Below, piece after piece: positions 46,113 through 55,077 of a stretch of 64,000 nt of DNA. The translations under genes were made by a program, and so were the position numbers. The stretch is from Kineococcus rhizosphaerae. Its GTDB lineage: Bacteria; Actinomycetota; Actinomycetes; Actinomycetales; Kineococcaceae. Numbering within the stretch: position 1 is the stretch's first letter; each line of letters begins with the position of its first letter. The DNA is taken from contig NZ_PVZF01000001.1 of assembly GCF_003002055.1 (NCBI RefSeq), forward strand, positions 620,001 to 684,000, written 5' to 3'. The notes beneath the pieces are model-generated. The model made no database searches. It was not told where the DNA came from and saw only the letters and a list, made by a program, of their open reading frames with translations.

Positions 46113-48590
46113 ATGCCCAGCCGATCCGCACCCGCGCCGAACGACGTCCCCGAACGGATCGTCGACATCGACGTCGAGCAGGAGATGCAGGGCGCGTTCC
46201 TGGAGTACGCCTACTCGGTCATCTACTCGCGGGCCCTGCCCGACGCCCGCGACGGCCTCAAACCCGTCCAGCGCCGCATCCTGTTCATGATGCAGGACAT
46301 GGGCCTGGTCCCGGCCCGCGCGCACGTGAAGTCGGCCCGCGTGGTCGGCGAGGTGATGGGCAAGCTGCACCCGCACGGCGACGTCGCGATCTACGACGCC
46401 CTCGTGCGCCAGGCCCAGCCGTTCACGATGCGCCTGCCGCTGGTCGACGGGCACGGCAACTTCGGCTCCCTCGACGCCGGCCCCGCCGCCCAGCGCTACA
46501 CCGAGGCGCGCATGGCGCCGGCCGCGCTGCTCATGACGACGGGCCTGGACGAGGACGTCGTCGACTTCGTCCCGAACTACGACGACCGCCTGAAGGAACC
46601 CGGGGTCCTGCCCGCGGCGTTCCCGAACCTGCTCGTCAACGGGGCCAGCGGCATCGCGGTGGGGATGGCCACGAACATGCCGCCGCACAACCTCTCCGAG
46701 GTCGTCGGCGCCGCCCGTCACCTCATCAAGCACCCCGACGCCGACCTGCCGGCGCTCATGCGGTTCATCCCCGGCCCGGACTTCCCCACCGGGGGACGGA
46801 TCGTGGGCCTGGAGGGGATCAAGGACGCCTACGCCACCGGCCGCGGTTCGTTCCGCACCCGGGCCACCGTCAAGATCGAGAAGATCGGGCGCCGGCAGGG
46901 CATCGTCGTCACCGAACTGCCCTACGGCGTCGGGCCGGAGCGGCTCGTCGAGAAGATCGCCGACAACGTCAAGAACAAGCGCCTGCAGGGCATCGCGGAC
47001 GTCACCGACCTGTCCGACCGCCACAAGGGCATGCGGCTGGTCATCGAGGTCAAGAACGGTTTCGTCCCCGAGGCCGTCCTGGAGCACCTGTACCGGCTGA
47101 CGCCGATGGAGGAGTCCTTCGGCATCAACAACGTCGCCCTCGTGGAGGGCCAGCCCCGCACGCTGGGGCTGAAGGAACTCCTCGAGGTCTTCATCGGGCA
47201 CCGCGTCGACGTCGTGCGCCGGCGCACGCGGTTCCGCCTGACCAAGGCCCAGGACCGGTTGCACCTGGTCGACGGGCTGCTCGTCGCGATCCTCGACATC
47301 GACGAGGTCATCGCCATCGTCCGGTCCTCCGACAACGCCGAGGCGGCGCTGGGCAGGTTGCGCGAGCGGTTCTCCCTCTCGGAGGAGCAGGGCCGCTACA
47401 TCCTGGACATGCAGCTGCGCCGGCTGACCCGGTTCTCCCGGCTCCAGCTCGAGCAGGAGCAGACCGAGCTGCGTGCGCTCATCGCCGAGCTGGAGTCGAT
47501 CCTGGCCGACGAGCTGAAGCTGCGGACCCTGGTCAGCGACGAGCTGGGCCAGGTCGCGGCCGAGCACGGGTCGGGGCGCCGCACCGTGCTGCTGACGTCC
47601 GCGGGCCCCTCGCCCACCGCGGCCGCGACGCAGCTGGAGATCGAGGACGACCCGTGCTGGGTCCTGCTCAGCTCCACGGGCCTGCTCGCGCGCACGAGCT
47701 CGGCCGAGCCGCTGGGCACCGAGGGCCGGCGCTCCCGGCACGACCTGATCGTCGCCGCGGCACCGGCCACGGCGCGCGGGGACGTCGGCGTCATCACCTC
47801 CGCGGGCCGGCTGGTGAAGGTGTCGGTGCTGGAGCTGCCGACGCTGCCGCCGATGGCGGGTCGCCCGAACCTGTCCGGCGGCACGAGCGTGAAGGAGTTC
47901 GTGACCTTCGGCAAGGGCGAGCGCGCCCTGACGATCGTGCCGCTGCCCGTGCCGGGCGTGGAGGACCCCGACGACCCGGGGTTCGCGCTGGCCACGGCCT
48001 CCGGCGTCGTCAAGCGCGTCGTGCCCGAGGCCCTGGGCAACCGGGCCGAGGTCGACGTCATCGCCCTGAAGGACCTCACGGCCCGCACCAAGGACGAGGT
48101 CGTCGCGGCCGTCGCCCTGGCCACGGGCGAGGAGGAGCTGGTCTTCATCAGCTCCGACGCGCAGCTGCTGCGGTTCCCGGCCTCCCTCGTGCGCCCGCAG
48201 GGCCGGGCGGCGGCGGGCATGGCGGGCATCAAGCTGTCCCCCGGCGCGCGCGTGGTGTCGATGACGGCGGTGGCTCCCGACGCCGTGGACCCGGTGGTCG
48301 TGACGATCGCCGGCGACTCCGCCGGCGGCGTCTCGCAGGTGGGCTCGGCCAAGGCGACCCCGCTGTCGGAGTACCCCGCCAAGGGCCGCGCGACGGGCGG
48401 GGTCCGCTGCCACCGGTTCGCCCGCGGCGAGGACACCCTGCTGCTGGCGTGGGCCGGCTCGCAGCCCGAGGCGGCGACGTCGACGGGGGCGGCGGTGCCG
48501 CTGCCGGAGGCCCAGGGCCGGCGCGACGGGTCCGGGACGGCGCTGGACAAGCCCGTCGCCGCCCTCGGCGGGGCCCCCGTCACCGGCTGA
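46113..48590 (+). CDS. parC: DNA topoisomerase IV subunit A
   Basis: A 825-aa protein. [20 protein letters not shown], the catalytic Tyr in [10 protein letters not shown] (about residue 129) and the C-terminal beta-pinwheel repeats identify a type IIA topoisomerase A subunit. The missing canonical GyrA-box and its pairing with the ParE-like gene at 58926 favour topoisomerase IV, which decatenates chromosomes. ATG 46113 is preferred, since a CACAAT box ends 7 nt before it (leaderless); ATG 46104 would add 3 residues. Confidence 0.9.
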   Translation: MPSRSAPAPNDVPERIVDIDVEQEMQGAFLEYAYSVIYSRALPDARDGLKPVQRRILFMMQDMGLVPARAHVKSARVVGEVMGKLHPHGDVAIYDALVRQAQPFTMRLPLVDGHGNFGSLDAGPAAQRYTEARMAPAALLMTTGLDEDVVDFVPNYDDRLKEPGVLPAAFPNLLVNGASGIAVGMATNMPPHNLSEVVGAARHLIKHPDADLPALMRFIPGPDFPTGGRIVGLEGIKDAYATGRGSFRTRATVKIEKIGRRQGIVVTELPYGVGPERLVEKIADNVKNKRLQGIADVTDLSDRHKGMRLVIEVKNGFVPEAVLEHLYRLTPMEESFGINNVALVEGQPRTLGLKELLEVFIGHRVDVVRRRTRFRLTKAQDRLHLVDGLLVAILDIDEVIAIVRSSDNAEAALGRLRERFSLSEEQGRYILDMQLRRLTRFSRLQLEQEQTELRALIAELESILADELKLRTLVSDELGQVAAEHGSGRRTVLLTSAGPSPTAAATQLEIEDDPCWVLLSSTGLLARTSSAEPLGTEGRRSRHDLIVAAAPATARGDVGVITSAGRLVKVSVLELPTLPPMAGRPNLSGGTSVKEFVTFGKGERALTIVPLPVPGVEDPDDPGFALATASGVVKRVVPEALGNRAEVDVIALKDLTARTKDEVVAAVALATGEEELVFISSDAQLLRFPASLVRPQGRAAAGMAGIKLSPGARVVSMTAVAPDAVDPVVVTIAGDSAGGVSQVGSAKATPLSEYPAKGRATGGVRCHRFARGEDTLLLAWAGSQPEAATSTGAAVPLPEAQGRRDGSGTALDKPVAALGGAPVTG

Positions 48591-48616
48591 GCCGGGCGGC
48601 GCGGTAGGCCTGTCCC

Positions 48617-49972
48617 ATGGCCGACGCGTCCCAGCCCAGTTCCCAGCCCGGTTCCCAGCCCACCCGCCCGGACCCGACGTACCTGGACGGCGTGCGGGCC
48701 GCCATCGAGCGCGCGGCCGCCACGGCCGCCCCGCTGCGCAGCGCGCACGCGGGGGCGGCCGAGGAGGTCCTCGCCGCCGGGGAGGCGGCCGTGGAGGCGC
48801 TGGGGCCGGACCTGCTGGTCCTCAGCCACGACCTGCACGCCCACCCCGAGGAGGCGTTCGCCGAGCACCGGTCGGTGCGGGCCGTGGCCGACCTGCTGGC
48901 CCGGCACGGGGTGGACGCGCAGGTGGGGGTCCACGGCCTCGACACGGCGCTGCGGGCGTCGGTCACGTCCGGCGAGGGGCCGACGGTGGCCTTCCTCGCC
49001 GAGTACGACGCGCTGCCCGGCATCGGCCACGGCTGCGGGCACAACGTCATCTGCAGCACGGCGGTCGGGGGTTTCCTCGCCGCGGTCGAGGCGCTGCGGG
49101 CCGGGCGGGTCACCGGCACGGCGGTCCTGCTGGGGACCCCGGCGGAGGAGGGCGGTGGCGGCAAGGAGTTCCTGGCCCGCGACGGCGCGTTCGACGGCGT
49201 GGACGTCGTCGTGATGCTGCACCCGTTCTCCTACGACGTGGCGGTGCAGCCGTTCCTGGGGCGCCGGCAGGTCCGGGCGACGTACCGCGGCGTCCCCGCG
49301 CACGCCTCGGCCCAGCCGTTCATGGGCCGCAACGCCCTCGACGCGGTCGTGGCCGGCTACCAGGGGATCGCGATGCTGCGCCAGCACATCACGCCCAGCG
49401 ACCGCGTCCACGGGATCGTCGTCGACGGCGGCCAGCGGCCCAACGTGGTGCCCGCGACGGCGAGTTCGGAGTACTACGTCCGCTCGGCCGAACCCGCGAC
49501 GCTGGCCGACCTGTGCGCCCGGGTGGAGGTGGTCCTGCGCGCGGCCGCGGCCATGACCGGGACGGGGGTGGAGCTGCAGTGGGACCGGCAGCCGGCGTAC
49601 CTGCCGATCCGGGCCAACCTCGAGCTCGCCGCGCGCTGGAGCGCGCACCAGGCCCGGCGCGGGCGGACCGCGCTGCCCCCGGGGGTCGTCCCCGAGACCC
49701 TCGCGGGGTCCACCGACCTCGGCAACGTCAGCGTCCGGGTGCCCTCGATCCACCCCATGCTCGCGGTCTCGGCGCCCGAGGTGTCGCTGCACACCGCGGA
49801 GTTCGCCGCGGCGGCCGGGTCGGCGACCGGGGACGCCGGGGTCCTCGACGGCGCCGTCGGGCTGGCGCTGACCGCCCTGGACGTGTTCGCCGACGCCGGC
49901 CTCCTCGCGGCCGTGCGCGCGGAGTTCGAGGCGGCCGGCGGGGTGCTGGACGTCGAGGACTTCCTGGGCTGA
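48617..49972 (+). CDS. M20-family amidohydrolase
   Basis: A 451-aa zinc amidohydrolase. Metal-site parts are FLAEYDALPGIGHGCGHNV and GTPAEEGGGG, and a dimerisation domain is inserted at about residues 215-330. It resembles the M20D2/AbgB-like peptidases that cleave dipeptide or aminoacyl-aromatic amides. The N-terminal 25 residues are Ser/Gln/Pro-rich with a short SQPGSQP repeat. It starts 26 bp after parC. Confidence 0.85.
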   Translation: MADASQPSSQPGSQPTRPDPTYLDGVRAAIERAAATAAPLRSAHAGAAEEVLAAGEAAVEALGPDLLVLSHDLHAHPEEAFAEHRSVRAVADLLARHGVDAQVGVHGLDTALRASVTSGEGPTVAFLAEYDALPGIGHGCGHNVICSTAVGGFLAAVEALRAGRVTGTAVLLGTPAEEGGGGKEFLARDGAFDGVDVVVMLHPFSYDVAVQPFLGRRQVRATYRGVPAHASAQPFMGRNALDAVVAGYQGIAMLRQHITPSDRVHGIVVDGGQRPNVVPATASSEYYVRSAEPATLADLCARVEVVLRAAAAMTGTGVELQWDRQPAYLPIRANLELAARWSAHQARRGRTALPPGVVPETLAGSTDLGNVSVRVPSIHPMLAVSAPEVSLHTAEFAAAAGSATGDAGVLDGAVGLALTALDVFADAGLLAAVRAEFEAAGGVLDVEDFLG

Positions 49973-49985
49973 GCCGATGCCGGCA

Positions 49986-50073
49986 GCCGCCCCACCCCGC
50001 CGAAGGCACACATCGCGCCCCGTCGGGCCGCTGCTGCGGGCGCGAGGTGTGCCTTCGGCGGGGTGGAGGCGGC
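49986..50073. terminator. Very long near-perfect hairpin between convergent genes
   Basis: The arm 49986-50017 pairs with 50041-50073 over about 31 bp with one bulge and one mismatch, around a 23-nt GC-rich loop. It lies between the M20 stop and the AAA ATPase stop. It is likely a bidirectional terminator, though its length and sequence could also mark a dispersed palindromic element. Confidence 0.65.
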
Positions 50074-50083
50074 AGCGGATCGG

Positions 50084-51409
50084 TCAGAGGTAGTTGCCGG
50101 TCAGGGGCGCGGGCTGCCAGCGACCGTCGCGCACGACCTGCAGGACGGCCTCGGTGCTCAGGTCGGCGCCGTGGCCGAGCACGGTGCGGCGCACGACCTC
50201 GCGCAGGTCGGCCCCGCTCACCCCGGGCGGCAGGTGCGCGGCGACCACCGCGCAGTCCACCGACGTCTGCCCGAACGGTCCCAGCAACCGGCGCAGGATG
50301 GCTTCGCAGGCCTCCTGGTCGGGGGTGCTCAGGTGCACGACGGCGTCGAAGCGGGCCGAGCGGGTCGCGGCGGCGTCCAGGGCCGCGGGGTCGTTGGTGC
50401 TCGCGATGGTCAGCACGTCGCGGTACTCCTCGGTGCCGTCGAGGACGGCGAGGAAGTCGGCCAGCGCCGTCCCGCGCGCGCCGGCCTTGCGGTCTCCCAG
50501 GTACAGGTCGACGTCCTCGAGCACCACGACGCTCGGGCCGAGGTCGGTCGTCTCCCGGTAGACCTGGCGCAGCACCGTCGAGGCCGCGGCGGCGTCGACG
50601 ATGATGACGGTGAACTCCCCCGCCAGCTCCCGGGCCACGACGCGGCTGAGCGCGGACTTGCCGACACCGGGCGGGCCGGCCAGCAGCACCCCGCGGTTGG
50701 TGCCCAGCCCCAGGTCCCGCAGCAGGTCCGCCCGCGTCGTGAGCGCGGCGACGTTGGCGTCGATCTCGGCCCACACGTGCGCCGGCAGCACCAGGTCCTC
50801 GCGCCCGCCCGGGCCGAGCGCGGTGGGTTTGAGCTTCAGGGGCAGGTGGGCGTCGGCGTGCAGGACCCGGCCCCGGTAGAACCCCTTGTCCCGGCGGGCG
50901 GTGGCCAGCAGCCAGTCCGCGACCGAGCGGGCCGAGGCGTGGTCACCGGGCCGCGACAGCACGCGCAGCGACGCGGGCTGCGGTTCGTAGTCGTGCTCGG
51001 CGAGCTGGACGACGACGTCGGCGTCCGTCGCCGTGCCCGCCGGGAAGAACGCCGCCGTGGCCGTGGGGACCGAGACGTGCTCGTCGAGCAGGTCGATGCG
51101 TTGCCACGTGGGCGGTTCGTCGTCCTCGACGGGACCGAGGACGGCGCCGTGCAGGTCGACGAGGTCGGCCAGGGCGGCCCCGACCGAGACGGCCCGGGTG
51201 TTCGTCAGGTCGACGCGCTCGGAGACCAGGGAGGTGTGCGGCAGCCCCAGGTGGGTCTCCACGAAACCGTTGGCCGTGGTGGCGCTGCGGCTGCCGCCGG
51301 ACAGGAGCTCGCCGAGCACCGCGACGGCGCGCCGGACGTCGGCGGACTCCGAGGAGAGGCGGCGGGCCAGGACGGGGGCGAGGTCTGAGTCCTCGGCGGG
51401 GTCGGTCAC
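50084..51409 (-). CDS. AAA-family ATPase
   Basis: A 441-aa protein. The N-terminal ~215 residues have no recognised family. The AAA module has Walker A GPPGVGKS (about residue 247), Walker B VVVLEDVD, sensor-1 ASTN and the arginine region RSARFDAVV. The final LPPGVSGADLREVVRRTV is the AAA lid. It is CDC48/ClpX-unlike and closer to the stand-alone AAA group found in actinobacteria. It starts at a GTG; partner and substrate are unknown. Confidence 0.8.
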   Translation of the reverse strand: MTDPAEDSDLAPVLARRLSSESADVRRAVAVLGELLSGGSRSATTANGFVETHLGLPHTSLVSERVDLTNTRAVSVGAALADLVDLHGAVLGPVEDDEPPTWQRIDLLDEHVSVPTATAAFFPAGTATDADVVVQLAEHDYEPQPASLRVLSRPGDHASARSVADWLLATARRDKGFYRGRVLHADAHLPLKLKPTALGPGGREDLVLPAHVWAEIDANVAALTTRADLLRDLGLGTNRGVLLAGPPGVGKSALSRVVARELAGEFTVIIVDAAAASTVLRQVYRETTDLGPSVVVLEDVDLYLGDRKAGARGTALADFLAVLDGTEEYRDVLTIASTNDPAALDAAATRSARFDAVVHLSTPDQEACEAILRRLLGPFGQTSVDCAVVAAHLPPGVSGADLREVVRRTVLGHGADLSTEAVLQVVRDGRWQPAPLTGNYL

Positions 51410-51430
51410 GCCCCGACGCTACGACGCGCA

Positions 51431-51465
51431 GGCCCGCGCGAGCCAGGACCGGCGCCGCGCGGGCC
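51431..51465 (-). terminator. Hairpin after the carboxylesterase gene
   Basis: A perfect 10-bp stem GGCCCGCGCG/CGCGCGGGCC with a 15-nt loop, 30 bp past the carboxylesterase stop (minus strand) and before the AAA gene. Confidence 0.5.
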
Positions 51466-51494
51466 GAGGAGGCTCGCGCACCACCCCGGTGACG

Positions 51495-53054
51495 TCAGCG
51501 CGGCGCGGGGACGCGCGCGCCGTCGAAGGGGCGGAACACGACGTCCGCCCAGATCCGTTCGCGCGCGTCGGGCGTGCGCTCGAGGCGGTCGCGCGAACCC
51601 CAGACCTGCACGGGGACGCCGGCGGCGGAGATCTGCGGCCACCCCGGGTCGCCGTCGGCCGCGAAACCCGTCCACGCCTGCACCAGGCGCTGCGACAGGG
51701 CCGCCGACGCGGGCGTGGGGAACAGCCCGCGCAGGTGCTGCGAGACCCCCGGGACCCGGCGGGCCAGCGGCAGCACGGGCACGGCGTGCAGGAACGGTTC
51801 CATGGCCTGCGGGTTGCCGAAGGCGAAGGGGACGTCGAGGCCGTGGGTCGCGCCGAACCTGCCCCCCAGGAACGGCGAGCGCCACGTGAAGCGCGCCAGG
51901 TGGGTCCGCCCCCCGCGCGCGGCGTGGGCGCGGGCGAAGCGCCGCGAGGGTTCGGCGAACAACGCGTCGGACAGCAGGGCGTCCCCGAGCGCGCCGGGGT
52001 CGGCACCGGGCAGCAGGGCGCGGTACTCCTCGACGGCCGCCGGCGGCAGCCCCACGGCGACGGCGAACGCCCGGACCTCCTCGACGTTCTTCGCGACCGG
52101 CGCGAAACCGCTGCGGGAGAACAGGGTCCACTCGTCCGCGACGGTCTGCACGAGGAGTTCCACGCCCGGGTCGCCGCCCGCGTGCGGACCCTCCATGAAC
52201 GGGCCGTCGACCACGTCGCCGTCGACGACGGGGTGGTACAGCAGGGGGACGGCCCCGCGCGGGCCGGCGTCCGGGTCGGCGGCGAGGTCCTGGGCCACGG
52301 CGTCGGAGGCGGCGAGCAGCCGGATCGGCGGCAGGCCCGCGAAACCCGCCCGGGAGTGCGGCACCCGCGCAGCGCGCGCCACGCGCTCGGCGACGCGCTC
52401 GGCCTGGGCGATCGAGTACGTCTCCGCCGTGATGCTCGCCGCGATCGCGCGGGAGAACAGGCCCCGGGCCGCCGGGGCGCACATGAGCGCCGCGACCGAA
52501 CTCGCCCCGGCCGACTGCCCGGCGATCGTGACGCGGTCGGGGTCCCCGCCGAAGGCCCGGACGTTCTCGGCGACCCAGCGCAGGGCCGCGATCTGGTCGA
52601 GCAGGCCGCGGTTGTGCGGGGCGCCGGGCACGGCACCGAAACCCTCGAACCCCAGCCGGTAGTTCATGGCCACGACGACGAAACCCCGGCGCACCCAGGC
52701 CGCCGGGTGGTACCCCGGCGCCGACCCGGAACCGGAGACCCAGCCGCCGCCGTGGATCCAGACCAGGACGGGCAGGTCGCGGGGGAACTCGGCCGGGACG
52801 TGGACGTCGACCGTGAGGTGGTCCTCACCGGCGTCGTGCGTCCAGCCGTAGCCCGACCTGGGGTCCTGCGGCGCGATCGGGGAGGGGTCGCGGGCCTCGC
52901 GCACGCCCTGCCAGGGCTCGACCGGGGCGGGTGCGGCGAAGCGGCGCACCCCGACGGGCGGTGCCGCGTAGGGGACACCCCGGAAGCTCACGACCCCGCG
53001 GTGGGCGGAGGTGCCCCGCACCCCGCCCGCCGTCGTCACGACGACCCTGGGCAA
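51495..53054 (-). CDS. Type-B carboxylesterase/lipase
   Basis: A 519-aa protein. Family signatures: FRGVPYAAPPVGVRRFAAP, IHGGGWVSGSG (oxyanion hole), TIAGQSAGASSV (nucleophile Ser), plus Asp/Glu and His residues in the C-terminal half. It starts at TTG 53054, supported by GGAGGTG about 8 nt upstream. No signal peptide is seen. It cleaves carboxylic esters; the physiological substrate is unknown. Confidence 0.88.
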   Translation of the reverse strand: MPRVVVTTAGGVRGTSAHRGVVSFRGVPYAAPPVGVRRFAAPAPVEPWQGVREARDPSPIAPQDPRSGYGWTHDAGEDHLTVDVHVPAEFPRDLPVLVWIHGGGWVSGSGSAPGYHPAAWVRRGFVVVAMNYRLGFEGFGAVPGAPHNRGLLDQIAALRWVAENVRAFGGDPDRVTIAGQSAGASSVAALMCAPAARGLFSRAIAASITAETYSIAQAERVAERVARAARVPHSRAGFAGLPPIRLLAASDAVAQDLAADPDAGPRGAVPLLYHPVVDGDVVDGPFMEGPHAGGDPGVELLVQTVADEWTLFSRSGFAPVAKNVEEVRAFAVAVGLPPAAVEEYRALLPGADPGALGDALLSDALFAEPSRRFARAHAARGGRTHLARFTWRSPFLGGRFGATHGLDVPFAFGNPQAMEPFLHAVPVLPLARRVPGVSQHLRGLFPTPASAALSQRLVQAWTGFAADGDPGWPQISAAGVPVQVWGSRDRLERTPDARERIWADVVFRPFDGARVPAPR

Positions 53055-53086
53055 GACCCCGCACCTCCACGAACGACGGTTCCTAC

Positions 53087-53129
53087 GGATCCCTCGGCGA
53101 GGCCGGGGGGACGTCCCGCCGAGGGATCC
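53087..53129 (-). terminator. Terminator of the fructose PTS operon
   Basis: A perfect 13-bp stem GGATCCCTCGGCG/CGCCGAGGGATCC with a 17-nt loop, 11 bp past the ptsI stop on the minus strand. Confidence 0.7.
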
Positions 53130-53139
53130 TGCGGTGAGG

Positions 53140-54792
53140 TTACAGCGCCAGGACGTCCGGGTCGGCGAAGCGCGCCGCGAACTCGCGGGCCTGCTGCGGG
53201 GAGTCCGCGCCGAGTGCGGCGTTCGCCATCGCCCGGCAGGCCTCCAGGTGGGTGCGTGCCAGGGCGAACCGGACGGCCGGGACGGCGGCGGGGGCCATCG
53301 ACAGGCTGCGGACCCCCAGCCCGACGAGGACGAGCGCGAGCAGCGGGTCGCGGGCCGCCTCCCCGCAGACCCCGACGGGCACGTGGACCTGACCGGTCGC
53401 CTCGACCAGCTGCAGGACAGCGGGTTGCCACGGGTCCAACAGGTCCGCGAGGTCGCCCTCGAGCCGGTCGGCGGCCATGGCGTACTGCGTCAGGTCGTTG
53501 GTGCCCAGGCTGACGAAGTCGAGCCCGGCGGCGACCAGCTGCCGGGCGCGCAGCGCCGCGGCGGGCACCTCGACCATCGCCCCGACCGTCTCCAGCCCGA
53601 CGGCGCGCGCGGCGCGGGCGAAGTCCGCCGCCTCGGCGGGGGTCGAGACCATGGGGGCCATCACCCAGGGGTGGGTCCCGGTCTGCTTGGCCGCCGCGGC
53701 CAGGGCCTGCAGCTGGGTCTGCAGCAGCTCGGGGTGGCGGCGCGCGGTCCGCAGGCCGCGCACCCCCAGGGCCGGGTTCTCCTCCGGGGCCACCTCGACG
53801 AACGCCAGCGGTTTGTCGGCGCCGGCGTCCAGGGTGCGCACGACGACCTTGCGGGCCCCGAAGGCCGCGAACACCCGCGCGTAGGCGTCGGTCTGCTCGG
53901 ACAGGGTCGGAGCGCTGGTCCGGTCCAGGAAGAGGACCTCGGTGCGGAACAACCCGACGCCCTCGACGTCCTGGGCCGCAGCGCGTTCGGCGTCCTCGAG
54001 GGTCCCGACGTTGGCCAGCAGCTGGACGGTGGTGCCGTCGGCCGTGCGGCCCGGCCCGCCGGCACCGGCCGCCAGGGCCAGCCGGGCGGCCCGGCGGGCG
54101 GCGACCTGCTCGCGCAGCTCGGCCGACGGGTCGGGCACGAGGGTCCCGGCGCGGGCGTCCAGGGCGAGCGGGGTGCCGGCCGCGACGCCGAGGGCCCCGG
54201 CCACCCGGACCAGGCACGGGATGTCGAACTGCGCGGCGATGATCGCGGTGTGGCTCGTCGGCCCCCCGAGTTCGGTGACGATGCCCACCACGAGGGACAG
54301 GTCGAGGGCCGCGGTGTCGGCCGGGGCCAGGTCGCGGGCGACGATCACGGACGGTTCCACCAGCTGCGGCACACCGGGTTCGGGCAGCCCCAGCACGCGG
54401 GCGACGACCCGGTCGCGGACGTCGCGCAGGTCGGTGACGCGTTCGGCCAGGTACGGGCCCGACGCGGCCAGGACGTCGCAGAACTGCTCGACGGCCTGGT
54501 CCACGGCGGTGGCCGGGCCGGCACCGGCGGCGAGCCGGGCGTCGACGACGGCGAGCAGCCCGGGGTCGGCGGCCATCAGCGCGGTGGCCTGCAGCACCTC
54601 GGCGGTCGTCCCGCCGGCGGCCTCGGCGCGCTCGCGCAGCGTGGCCGCGACGGCGGCGAACGCCTCCCGGACGCGGGGGCCGGCGCCGGGGTCGGCGGGC
54701 TCGTCGGCCGGCGGACGGGCAGCCGGGGCCAGGACGACCGCGGTGCCGACCGCGGCCCCCGTGCCGACCCCCACGCCCAGGAGCTCAGGCAT
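53140..54792 (-). CDS. ptsI: Phosphoenolpyruvate-protein phosphotransferase, enzyme I
   Basis: A 550-aa enzyme I. The active-site His lies in ELGGPTSHTAIIAAQ (about residue 187), and the PEP-binding C-terminal barrel has GLFRTEVLFLDR, TLDAGADKPL, MVEVPAAALRA and DFVSLGTNDLTQY. It transfers phosphate from PEP to HPr. Its start overlaps the HPr stop by 8 nt. It is the last gene of the fru operon, so the general PTS proteins are made together with fructose uptake. Confidence 0.95.
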   Translation of the reverse strand: MPELLGVGVGTGAAVGTAVVLAPAARPPADEPADPGAGPRVREAFAAVAATLRERAEAAGGTTAEVLQATALMAADPGLLAVVDARLAAGAGPATAVDQAVEQFCDVLAASGPYLAERVTDLRDVRDRVVARVLGLPEPGVPQLVEPSVIVARDLAPADTAALDLSLVVGIVTELGGPTSHTAIIAAQFDIPCLVRVAGALGVAAGTPLALDARAGTLVPDPSAELREQVAARRAARLALAAGAGGPGRTADGTTVQLLANVGTLEDAERAAAQDVEGVGLFRTEVLFLDRTSAPTLSEQTDAYARVFAAFGARKVVVRTLDAGADKPLAFVEVAPEENPALGVRGLRTARRHPELLQTQLQALAAAAKQTGTHPWVMAPMVSTPAEAADFARAARAVGLETVGAMVEVPAAALRARQLVAAGLDFVSLGTNDLTQYAMAADRLEGDLADLLDPWQPAVLQLVEATGQVHVPVGVCGEAARDPLLALVLVGLGVRSLSMAPAAVPAVRFALARTHLEACRAMANAALGADSPQQAREFAARFADPDVLAL

Positions 54793-55063
54793 CGTGGTCG
54801 GTCTCCACGAGGGTGACGAGCTGGTCGAGGGCGGCCTCGGCCCCCTCGCCCTCGGCGGTCAGGGTGACCTGGTCGCCGTGCTGGGCGCCCAGGCCCATGA
54901 CCATGAGGATGCTGCGGGCGTCGACCGCGTCCCCGTCACCGACGGCGATGGTGACGGGCAGGCCGGTGGCCGCGGCGGCCTGGACGAACAGCGAGGCGGG
55001 GCGGGCGTGCAGGCCGACGCGGGAGGCGACGACGGCGGTGCGGGTGGCCGTGGGGTTGGACAC
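54785..55063 (-). CDS. ptsH: PTS phosphocarrier protein HPr
   Basis: A 92-aa protein from GTG 55063, with GAGGAG 9 nt upstream. The phospho-acceptor His19 is in SRVGLHARPA and the regulatory-site region is DARSILMVMGLG. It passes phosphate from enzyme I to the fructose IIA protein. It lies between fruA (14-bp gap) and ptsI. Confidence 0.95.
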   Translation of the reverse strand: MSNPTATRTAVVASRVGLHARPASLFVQAAAATGLPVTIAVGDGDAVDARSILMVMGLGAQHGDQVTLTAEGEGAEAALDQLVTLVETDHDA

Positions 55064-55077
55064 GGGGGGTGTTCTCC

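Noticed and set aside
45447-48413. Upstream extension of the acetyltransferase frame on the minus strand
   Set aside because: It runs antisense through parC; family similarity begins at ATG 45446.
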